Source: Epiperipatus broadwayi (Eukaryota > Onychophora > Udeonychophora > Euonychophora > Peripatidae). Taken from it: a stretch of DNA of 64,000 nucleotides. Numbering within the stretch: the stretch's first letter is position 1; the number at the start of each line of letters is the position of its first letter. The stretch lies in contig JAQFVV010012446.1 in NCBI GenBank assembly GCA_028023455.1, positions 7,193,501-7,257,500 of the forward strand. The letters are read 5' to 3'. Shown here one piece after another: positions 29,401-41,400 of the stretch. The notes beneath the pieces are model-generated. The model saw only the letters and a program-made list of their open reading frames with translations. It was not told where the DNA came from and did not search any database. The position numbers and the translations under genes were made by a program.

Positions 29401-32400
29401 ACATTTCCCTATTCCATAAGAACAATTTGTCTTGCTTTATTACACTGTAGGTTCAACATCTACGTTTTGTTAAAATAACATTTAAATATCCCAATCAGAA
29501 AATTAACAGAAAATATCACATAACCATCGGTTATATTGAACTATATTAATAACACATAAAATGATTATCGTATGCATATTTTTAAAAATCTAATCACATC
29601 TCAAAGTGTTTTAGAGTGTTGTTTTCAAAAATGCGTTTTACAACAATAATAACAATAAAACTTTTGCGCTACATTCATTCGATTCCCAGCTGATCTAAAT
29701 AAATAAAACATACATTATATATCATTAATAATTATAAATGTTACCAAAAACAATCTTTATCTTCCTATCAGAGTTCGTAGTAGGTTTCTTTCTCTTCGAG
29801 CATCGCAAATATACAAATTTCCACATACATACAATTTTATTTTAAAATTCAAAATCAAAACATATTATTTCATATAATGTTATATCACGAATTAATGTAT
29901 TTTGTTTTCCCTATCGCTATCTAAAACTTAATGTTTAACTTAGATTAGTAAAGAAAATAATTCAAACCATAATCATATATTTTTCTGACGGTATATCTTG
30001 GTTAGTCCCATAATATTTATTATTTCTTCTTTTGTCCGAATGTTCTCCTTTATGCTTATTAAAGTTTTAATAAATTAGCTCATTTAATAAACTGTTTAGA
30101 CGATCTTTAGTTTTAGTGTTTAATCCAAAATTATTAGAAAACATTTTATTTAGTTATCCCACGAAGCTTTTTAATGTTCTGGCGAATATTACCTCGGCGC
30201 GTTGATGCATCTTTATTTCTAGTTAAACTACAATTATTTAATAATTACGGTACCAATTGCGTTTTCCATGGATCCAATATTTTATATTTCTCTTCTGTAA
30301 AATATATATTTTTTTTCTTTAGGCAAGTGTTTTCCTTGGTAAACTTCACTTTCATTCATTATTATTTTATATACACTACTTTCGATCTTTAACTATTTTC
30401 TAGAGTATTTTCTCAAGTCATCTTAAAGAAAGCAATTCAAACTATTTCAATATTAAAATTCCTTTTGTCCATTTATTCTTATACGAATAATACTTATTTT
30501 TATTTTCCATTATCTTCATTAACTTTGCGCACAATGTCCTTTCATTGATTTTATACGCACGAAAACAGCTTTCATAGTGATACGCTACATAAACTATATC
30601 AACGAATAATATTAACATATTTGGAACATTATAAAATTTACAACTTGGTTTTAAGAATCTATCCATTTTCTATTGAAAACTCCGATTATATTTCGATAGA
30701 ATCCACTGGCAGGTTACTGTAAAGTTAGTGAAACATTACTATGAAAAACTTTTTTTTAAAACATATTATTCTAAGATTCTCTTCGGATGATTTTTTAAAT
30801 TGTCAGTTGGTTTCTTTCAAAGATATTATTAAAATTATAATAAAATTGACTAATAAATTGAAGAAAGAAAAAAAAAATTAGAGAGCTTAAAATTTTACCT
30901 CTGCTCTGGAGTCAACACATTTTTGTTCTCCCCCGTTTATACAATTAGTTGGCGCGATTTTGGTTGTCTGCCAAGATCTATTTTTTATTGGTCAATCCCT
31001 ACTTGGATTTATAAACAATTTCTAAAGTTTTAAAATCATGATGTAATAGACTTAAATGTTAACTCATTATTATTTTTAAATCAATTATTATCTATTACAA
31101 TTTAACTACCTTTAAAACAATTTTGAAACAATAATTAATAAAGGTGTATACTACTTATTTTTTATTATGATGTGTGACAATTCCATCCACTTCTATAATA
31201 TACTATTTAAATATTTTAATTATTAGTATTAATTTAAACCGGTGCTTATACATAGAATATTTCAGACAGTCACGTAGTCATTTCCGGTGTTTAGTCTAAT
31301 TTTATCTGTCTTACTAAATTTGCTACTTATATTATATAAAATAATTATATAAAATTTTGAAAAACAATTTAGAAAAATATAGAATTAGATACAATTCTCA
31401 CCATCACAATATTTATTATTAAATATATCATATTAATCTTTTACTGCTTAATATAATCTATAATTTTGAATACTATATAATATTAATTTTAAAATTTTTT
31501 AGTAATTGACCATTTATAACTATCATTGACCTATAGAAAAGGGCACAATATATACGTTTAAATGTTGGCACATTTTTTATTTGAATAAAAAAATTGTGTA
31601 ATTAAATTTAACATAATACTTTTGGTAGGTTAAAATATTATTCATATAAGCTTGCATATTTGGTTATGTGGGGAAATGTAATGGTGAACTATTTTTTGAT
31701 AGAACTAAACATGAATCAGAATTTGTTTCTATTTCCTATCTGTCTGAGTGGGATGTTCTTCCTTGCTTGGCATTGTTATTTAAACCGTCCATTTTAAAAG
31801 TTGATACTCTGCCTAATCCTTATTTATATATCCCAAACATTCCTATGAGAATTGAAATCTTCTATAAATATAGGGGAAGCGCAGGAACTTAGTACACATT
31901 ACATACATAAAAAATATGATTGCAATATCCTTTGAACTATACTCAATAAGTTGTTTGCATTACAAGGTTTAAAATTAAATAGCCATACCATGTTTAGAAT
32001 GCATTCTATCAAGAATCAATGTAATTCCAAGAAATTTAAGATATACATTATTAAACAAATTGCCCAAGCACAATTACATCAACATTACGCTGAAGATAAA
32101 TTTGTAGAGGATCTCCATTTTTGACTTTGATATGTTTCCTAGTTAATGAGACTGTGCTGTAAAAGGTGCACAGGTAATACCTGATGATGATGAGGATATA
32201 TATATAAAAAATAACAGCAGGTCTACTAATTATAAAGATAAAAAAACCCCTCAAAATTAAAAATTTTTATCATGATTTTCATCACTATATAAAAATTATT
32301 TAAAAAGGTTTCCTGAGAGGAAGAAAAATACACATTAAAATTCACCATAGTGCAAAAAAATTTCTTGCAGAAATATAAGCTATGTACACACACACACACA

Positions 32401-35400
32401 CAAGATAAAATTGAGCTTAATTTAAAAATATTTTGCAAATTAAAAATAATGAAGTAAAATTCTGACAAAAAACTGCTGCAGAATAAATTTATTATTTTGA
32501 AACTAGTCAAAAAACTTTTTATTTGGTATTCAAAAATCTAAAGATTTTGAAGCAAGCCATTTTAAATAATCTAAACACCACATCGGTTTATGATGATGCA
32601 ATGTAAGTGGTTTCAAAGTCAGTATAATCTATATGGCCAGAAATCCAATTAATGGTGCTAAACATTTCTTCTCTCTGAAATCAATATAAACATTAAATTC
32701 ATCCACTTCTTACTCTCTTTTATCAAATCATTTTCAAAACAATCAATTCATTTCTTCTTTTCTTATTCCATTTTAATAAAATCAACTTTTATATATCTTA
32801 TCCTCATACTTCACCCTACCTTAAATAAAAAATCTCTATCTCCTATCTCTTTTTCTCCCATAACTCTCCAAATAATTTGTCCTGATCTTCTTACGATATC
32901 CTACACTCCAAATATAAATGTTGACTACTTTGTCTATCATTTTTATTCATACCATATATCAATAGCAACTCTTTCTTCATACAATAGTGCAACCCAATGC
33001 AAGCCATAGTAATCAATGGATGCTGAAAGGTTCACACATCAAAATCCCTATGTACTGCTTACTCATCCAATATCCTGAGACTAGTTTTTAGTTTGTGGCC
33101 TTCATCAGTGAGGAACCGTGGATCTGAGAGCATTGCTCCTAGATCTTTGTATAGATACTGAAAGATCTGTATGACTATACAATTGAATGAGCTTGGATTA
33201 AAAACATTATTGTTTTCATTTTGGGCTCATTACTTTGTAGTTAAACTAAAAAGGTAAAAGGTGTCTGCTGGAAGATTGCACCAGATCAAAAGATCTAAGT
33301 GCAGTGCTCTCAGATCCAAAATTCCTCACCGATGAAGGCTACAAGCCAGAAACTAGTCTGGAGATATAGTATTAGTAGGGATTTCGATACACAAACCTTC
33401 TAGCATCCATTGACTACTATGGCTTGCACTAGGTGGCACTACTATATGGAGAGAATTGCTACTGTTATAAAAGCTTGTGTAAGTATAAGAAATGGTGATC
33501 ATCTAATGTTTTAGTGGTTTAATACATTATATATACAGTTAAAGTTATTATTATAAACAATTCAAAATACAGCAAAACTCTCCATATAGTAGTGCCATCT
33601 TGTGCTAACAAGAGCAATCAATGGATGCCAGAAGGCTTGTGCATAAAATCCCTATCTAGTGCCTACTCATCCAATATCCCCAGACTAGTTTCTGGCTTGT
33701 GGCCTTCATCAGTGAGGAGCCTTGGATCTGAGAGCACTGCACCTAGATCTTAGGATCTAATGCACAAGCCTTCTGGCATCCATTGATTGCTCTTGTTAGC
33801 ACAAGATGGCACTACTATATGGAGAGTTTTGCTGTATTTTGAATTGTTTATAACAATTATTGTGCTAGTATGAGATAGTGATCATGTGATGTTTAGTGGT
33901 TTAACACCAATCCTGCCTAATAGGATAGTGGTGGCTATGGTTGTTAAAGAGCCAAAGACACCAAAATGTATGGGTACTGAATTGAGTTCAGACCCATATG
34001 ACTATATAAGCTATTGAGCTTGGATTAAAAATATTAATAGTGTTTTCAATTTCATTCTCATAGTTTTGTAGTTAAATAGAGTTAAAAGGTGGGTGCTGGA
34101 GGGTTGCATTAGATCCTAAGATCTAGGTGCAGTGCTCTCAGATCCAAGGCTCCTCACTGATGAAGGCCACAAGCCAGAAACTAGTCTGGGGATATTGGAT
34201 GAGTAGGCACTAGATAGGGATTTTATGCACAAGCCTTCTGGCATCCATTGATTGCTCTTGTTAGCACAAGATGGCACTACTATATGGAGAGTTTTGCTGT
34301 ATTTTGAATTGTTTATAACAATTATTGTGCTAGTATGAGATAATGATCATGTGATGTTTAGTGGTTTTAAAGTTATTATTCCATTTTCACAAAGCTATTA
34401 CTGTCTTTGTATCAAAAAACCTCCTTTAGTATATATTTTCACACTAAAATATATTTTTTATTCTTATATAACTATAATCATTTTGTTTATATTAGATTGA
34501 TTTCCTTTAATTCTCTTCAATTTTATCCTCTTTTTCATTCCCTGTAGTTAAAATACTTGCAATATAATTTCCACATTATTTATCTCATTTCTCATATGGA
34601 AATAAATTCTCCATTTATTAAATTTGAGTATTATAAAACCTTTCTAGGCAATAAGTTTGTTACATTCTTTACATAGTACAGTAATTAATCTATTTTCATT
34701 GTATACTGTAGCCATCCAAAATTTTCAACTTGAGCACCATTTCCTATGCTTATAGATAACTAAATAGATTAAAGACAGCTGCTGGAGGGTTGCATTAGAT
34801 CCTTAGATCTAGGTGCAGTGCTCTCAGATCCAAATCCCCTCATTGATGAAAGCCACAAGCTAGAACCTAGTCTAGGGATATTGGATGAATAGGCACTAGA
34901 TGAGGATTTTTTGCACAAACCTTCCTGCATCCATTGATTACTAAGGCTTGCACTGGGTGGCACTACTATATGGAGAGTATACTACTGTATTTTCAACTTG
35001 CTTTTAGTTTATCTCATTAAAAAAAGCTCCCTCCATTTCCTCTTGAACATTTTCATTTGCTGTCCACAAATGACAATCCAAAACATATTTACCTATTTTT
35101 TTTTTTAAATGCAATTTAAAAATTTCCGAGTTTCTTGGTCAACCCAAATTGCCTACATTACAAATAATGGAAAATGGACATTTGTTTCAAAGAAACTGAA
35201 GGAATATAAATATTTAGGTATTTTGTTAACTGAAAAATGGAATTTTGTGAAAATTTGGAAAGCAATGTTGAAACTACAATCAAAAGAGCATTAATTGCAA
35301 ATCTGGCCTAATCCTCATTTAATTTTCAAATTCTCAAAAAAAATCAAATACATAATAAAGGTGATATGCGTCTGAGTTTCAAAATAATTTCACATTTAGC

Positions 35401-38400
35401 TTCCACTGATTCTCTATTCACCAAGTCATATTTATAAAAATTATCCTTGCAAAGAGCGATAATCATTTTAATTAAACCCAAATCCTATTCCAAATTACTC
35501 CACAGTTATTAAATGAATGACATGGCAGATTTTCATTAAATCTCTACTTGTTGCTTTTGGTCTCTCTACACAATTTTCTAAATTTCCATATAATTTGACT
35601 TTCTATTTAATAAATACATAAATATCTATACAATACTTCCATTTGTTTAAAATAATTATTCCTGTTGTCTATTATTCATATTTATATTTTCCATTAAATA
35701 CTAATATTTTAAGATTTTTTCCTGACTGAACTTAATTTTTAAATTTCTTCCTGTTTCTTCAAAATTCTCTAATGACAGCTCCAGTTCCATATCTTTTACA
35801 ATACACTTTAAAAATGTCATATTATCTGCAAATAAGAGTCGCCATACTATGTATTCTCCTGGTTCCTAAAATAGGAATCCTCACTGCTGTTTTCAATACT
35901 TTTTTTCTCAAATCTCCAAATGCTTAAAGAGTTAACTCTTCTATAAAGTTCTGTATCTTATCTCTCAAATATCCTAATTCTAGAAAGATACAATTATAAT
36001 CACTGCCCTTTTTCTTCTTCATTAAACACTTAAATTCCTTTTATCTGATCAATTTCCTTTTTATCTACCAATACCTATTCAATAGCATATTTAAATTTTT
36101 GACTCAACTGTGTCTATTCACCATCTTATACTTGATTCACATTTCCAATTTTCATCCCATTCTTTCTAAGACATCCTGTTTAATAATACTTCATCCATAA
36201 TCATTATTTTACAAGTATTCTTTCTAAACTCATCCAGTCTTTCTTATTCTTTACTACATTTTCAATTACTTCCAATATAATCATTTTTTTTCTAAACATT
36301 CTCAATATTAATGACTCCTACACTTACTTTCTTTTTATGATGATTATATCTATTTAATCACAGTAGTTCACATTTCTGATAATCCACTATTTCATAATCT
36401 TAAATATGTCTATATTATAGCTTAACAAGTTTAACTTTCCCAATATAAAAAGATTTCAATTCTATCTACATATTCATATTTCTGTCCTCCTACATATTGT
36501 TGAAACTAATTTTTATATTAATACAATTGACTATTCTTTTCAATATTTTATTTTTATAATTATCCCCAAACATTACTAGTGACATCTGTTGAACTTTTTG
36601 AGATTTACATAACTGAAGATAAAAATTATTACATTTTTAGCTTGTTTAATTAAAAAAAAAATCAAAACAAAAAATACTTATGTTTATTAAATAAAATTTT
36701 CATTATTAAGAAGCAATTGAATAAAAGTCTCAGAAGATACATCAAACTGTTCACAATATGCAATTTTATAAAAAATCATATTACTTTTTCTTAAAATAGA
36801 CAAATGAAAGATTAATAAACGAAACTGATTTATTCATTTATATAAATATAAACCATTTATATAATAAGTCAAATAGCGTTCATCATTTGCAAATCATGTG
36901 ATTGAAAAACGAGCACCAGAAGTGATAGACTGACACTGGCCCAGGGATCTACGATTCTTAATTCTGTTATTCTAAACTCCTCTAATTCTCCTTACTTATT
37001 TACATTTCTATCTCCCGTATATTTATGAAATCATGACTATTCTATTTAAAAAGAATATTATAAATAATCAAACAGTTTGCCATTCAAGAGGCCATGTGAC
37101 TTTGAACATCAGTTGTGACAAACCGATATCAATCTAAACTTCTACTGCTCTTAATTCCACTATCCTAAACTCTAATTCTCTCCATTTATTCACATCCCTA
37201 TCTCTTGTAAATTTATGAAATTAAAATCTTGGGTATTCTACTAAAATAGAATATTATAAATGCTTCATCGAGAGATCATGTGCGCCAGAAGTAAACGAAT
37301 GACTATCGACCTAGGAATCTATAGTTCTTAATTCCACTACTCAAAATTCTTCTCAAAAAATATTTTATCTTTCTATTAAAAACCTGCAATGTAAGGTATT
37401 TCTCTCTAGACATTATAGCATAGGATCATGTGACCTTTAAGTACCAGAAGAGGCAAATCGACATAATCCAGGAATCAATAGCTCTTAAATGTGCTATTCA
37501 AACTCTTTTCAAAAGAGTACTTTTATTTTATTTAAAAATGTGCAATATAATATGTCTCGTTATAGGCATTACAGTATAGGATCATGTGACCATTAAGTAT
37601 CAGAAAAGACAGATTGACACCAACCCAGAAATCTATCGATTCAATCCACTATTCAAAACTTTTTTTTAAAAGAATACTTTTATTTTTTTTAATTAAATAA
37701 GTGTATTATAATGTATTTCTCTATAGGCATTACAGCATAGGATTGTCAAGCAAGATGGTGATGTGAAGAAAAGAAAGAAGAAAATTTAAATTTTGTCCAA
37801 TGAATCAAAATCATATATAAAGGTGATTAAAAAAAAACAAAAACAAAAATACTGTGTAATAGTAATTGAGATCTTATAGAAATATAGGAAAAAGAAATTT
37901 GTAAGAAATGATGGTTTAAAATTAAAAATTAAAAAAAATAAAATGCTGATAAGGTTTTAAATTAAGAATATAAAAATAATAGTAAGTATATGTGTTATTT
38001 TTATTTTTAAAATCATATTGAAATTTACCACACAAAGTTTAAGATAAGAACAGACTTGAACTAGTTTATTCATTAATAAAAAATAAGTAAGAAAACAATA
38101 TTAAGAAGATATGCATAAATTTCAAAAAAAGATCTGGACAATTTAATAGTAATGAGATTAAAAAAAAACAAACAAAAAAGTTTCAAAATTTATTGGTTTA
38201 AAAAGAACAAAGCAACAAATTTAAAGGAATCTATAGAACATATAATAGATTATGGGGGGAGGGGATATTGCATAAACAACATAAGCATCAATAAAATACA
38301 AAAGAGAAGAAAAGTGAAAACAATAAATATTAAAAACTAGAAATATGCAATGAAAGCGAATCTTTGAACTAAGACCCAAATTGGACAAAAAAATTAGAAT

Positions 38401-41400
38401 AAAGTAAATTAAATTATAAAGCAATAATGGGAATGAGTTAATATATTTTAGAATAAAATAGGAAGAAAAAGCAAGACTGCAGAAATGAACCAATGATTAA
38501 ACCAAAAGAAATGTCAATGCAATATTAAAAAAGTCATTATCATCATTGACATTTTCAACCATTATAGATCCACTGCAGGATAAAGATCTCTACAAGTTTA
38601 ATCTAGTTTTTCCAAATCCAAGCCTTTACACATTATAGCTGCAATTTTTTTTTATTTCATCCCCCATCTCACATATGGTCTATTTTTAGGTCTTTTATAA
38701 TTTTTTGGAATATAATTTAAAACTTCAAGTGTCCATGTATTATTATTTCTTCTAGGAATATTCTTTCAATGATGTCAATAATATCTGTTTGTTTTCACCC
38801 AAATATTTCACTTTCCATCTCTTTATGTTAGTCCTAACATATATCCTTCTGTACTTTGTTCAGTGGTTTGAAGTCTTTTATTGCTCTTATATTAAATGTC
38901 CAAGTCTCAGATCCATAATAATAATCAAATGGCTTCATTGTTCAGCAGTACATAAAAAGTTTGAGTGCCCGAAGTTCTAGAACTGAAATTGATCCGAGTA
39001 TTTCAGCCTCCAGAATCCAATGCAATAAAACATGCAGGGCGAAGTTCATAAGTAAGAATTGGCAAAAATATTATACATAGTGTGTAATTTGTACGTAAAA
39101 TAATAAACCTTGGAAATAAATCTGGTAATAATAGAAAGAAAAGTTATAAAAATAAATTGTTAAAATAAAGACTGACAAAGAAAGACGACTCACAAAAAAG
39201 GTGAATGATTTTTAAGCGACAGATTTAGAAAAATTCTATTGCTGAATAATATGAAAGTTGGGGAACAATCACTTTATTCCTACAACAGTTAAAAAAATAT
39301 TAAAAAATCTTGAATAGACATAATTATTGAGTCATATATATTGCAACGTCCACCATATAATTATGGTATCTTTACGAGTTAACTGCCTGTAGTCAGTGAC
39401 CAAATTACGTTCGATCTATTAAATTTTTCATTAGAAAATTTCAGTAAGATTTAATGGACGCAATTATCTTTCCTGGTCACACAACACCCTTTCACTTAAT
39501 GTAACTATTATAATAATGGGAACAAGTAGGCCAGATTTTAATTTATTTGAAAAGGTGCCAGGATTCTTTATCAGAATCCACTGGCCAACCCCCTTTTATT
39601 TTTTTAGTTATGATGAATTATTCGGAATATCCGGAGGATTGCCTTTTCAGTACAGCATTGGCAACTTATTTAATTGAATTATAATAATGGCTAAGTTGTA
39701 ATGAAATTAGAATAATGATAATCAATAACTAAATAACAATGTAAGTCGTATTTAAATTTATTAATGTAAAACAAAATATTTAATATTATCAAGAGAAGAA
39801 AATATAAAAAGCAAATAGGGATTAAAACTACTGCTAATATCTTACTTTAATTGGTATGGTCGTGGCGACAGTTTATCGCACTTAAGAGTCTAAGAAAAGT
39901 GATCATTAGTATTGGAATTAATAGAGTTACTTACCAGTAAGTTTATTTGTTCACGTATAGGATTTATAAAATTTACCATGCATGGATTTATCTTGGAAGG
40001 GATCCACTGTTCAATATTCTGGTGATCCATCAGTCTTTGGGGTTTTACATTGGGTAGGAAATGGTTTCACTCAAGTAGTTCGCGATATCAGGTCAAAAGC
40101 AACACCGGCAACAGAACTTCTTCTACTCACACATCTTAATACGATTCAACATATTAGTAAGAGTAGTTTGGCACACTTTTCATAATTTCTCCACTTTTAT
40201 CTTAACTTTTCTCTGCAGGAACGAAGATCTAAGAACCATAACGCACGATGTGTTTTTCTTTTTATAGTCCTGATTTTTTTTAGTCTCTCTACACAATTCC
40301 TGTTGACACCTGCTACTTTAGACCAAATTTAATGTAATTTAGTCCACAAAGTTTTCCTTTTTTCTTCTTGGGTCACCATTAATTACCGAAGGAATGCTGC
40401 GATTTTACTTATTTATTTTTATAAAAATACATAGTTTCCCCTTTTGTTTTATTATACTCTTATATCTCTTCTCTCTTTTCAAATTCTTTTAGCATACACA
40501 AAATATATACGCCCATGTTGTTTAAATTAAATCGACCAGATACTTAAATAAATATAGTTTTTTTTATTATTAGGAATTTATTAATTTAACTTCTAAATTG
40601 CCAATGCTACTTGTATTAGGATAAAATACAGTACAATATATAATAAAGAATGGAAATGAGAAATATCCATGTAAATGGAATATAATCTTTAACCTTTGAT
40701 GTAACCAATAAATTTATCAATTATTACTAATTGACAATTCCCGAGGCCAAAGCTGTTTTTTTTATTAAATCTATAATAGCTACTTTTGTTTGAGTTTTTG
40801 TTGAAGTAAAATATTTAATTCAACATATACATATATAAAGAAGTTTAATACTTATTTTATAGCTCATGAAAAGATAGGTAGCAGAGTGAATTAGATTACT
40901 TTGTTAGTCACCGAGACTGGAATAAATAATAAATATTACTTAGAGATGATGGAATTTGAAGAAAGATTAAAAAAAAAGTGCAGCTAAAACTAAAAGAATG
41001 ATGTAGGAGTATAAAAGAATGAGTCATAATTATAGACAGGATAATAGATAGGTAAGCGGTAACAGCAATAGTAATAAAGAAATTGGATTAAAAATTGTAA
41101 TAGATAAATAGATTTTTAGCTAAGGGAAAAGTTTATTCTGGTACTTACCTTCGATCTATCATTTGATAGCAACGTTTTAACCATCCAAAACTGGGGACAT
41201 TGCGACGAGGAGTAGCACCATGTAAATAAATTAAAATGTAGTCTTCGGCAACTAATAAATCTAACGTACTAATAACATATCTGGGGATAAAAAAAACAAC
41301 AGCAATAAAACTACATGAAAATAAGTAGAAATAAATATATATATGCTAATTTCAAGATAATAGTATTCATGTTCATCATATATTTATATTATTTATTAGA

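Larger units (their letters stand above)
25454..41148 (-). other. Intron C-D of the BNIP2-like gene (15.7 kb)
   Basis: It contains the CpG-retaining domain, foldback cluster, tandem array and LINE fragments listed separately. Bases 25454-27080 and 31500-32980 are AT-rich with nothing recognisable. There is a 13-base C run at 26923-26935. A short G+C-rich patch at 27090-27190 (CCGCCCCGTTCCCGC) is unexplained. Confidence 0.8.

Noticed and set aside
30442-30666. A 74-codon minus-strand frame downstream of the possible internal promoter as a first coding exon
   Set aside because: It is not in the leader, has no splice sites joining it to exon D in phase, and no known domain.
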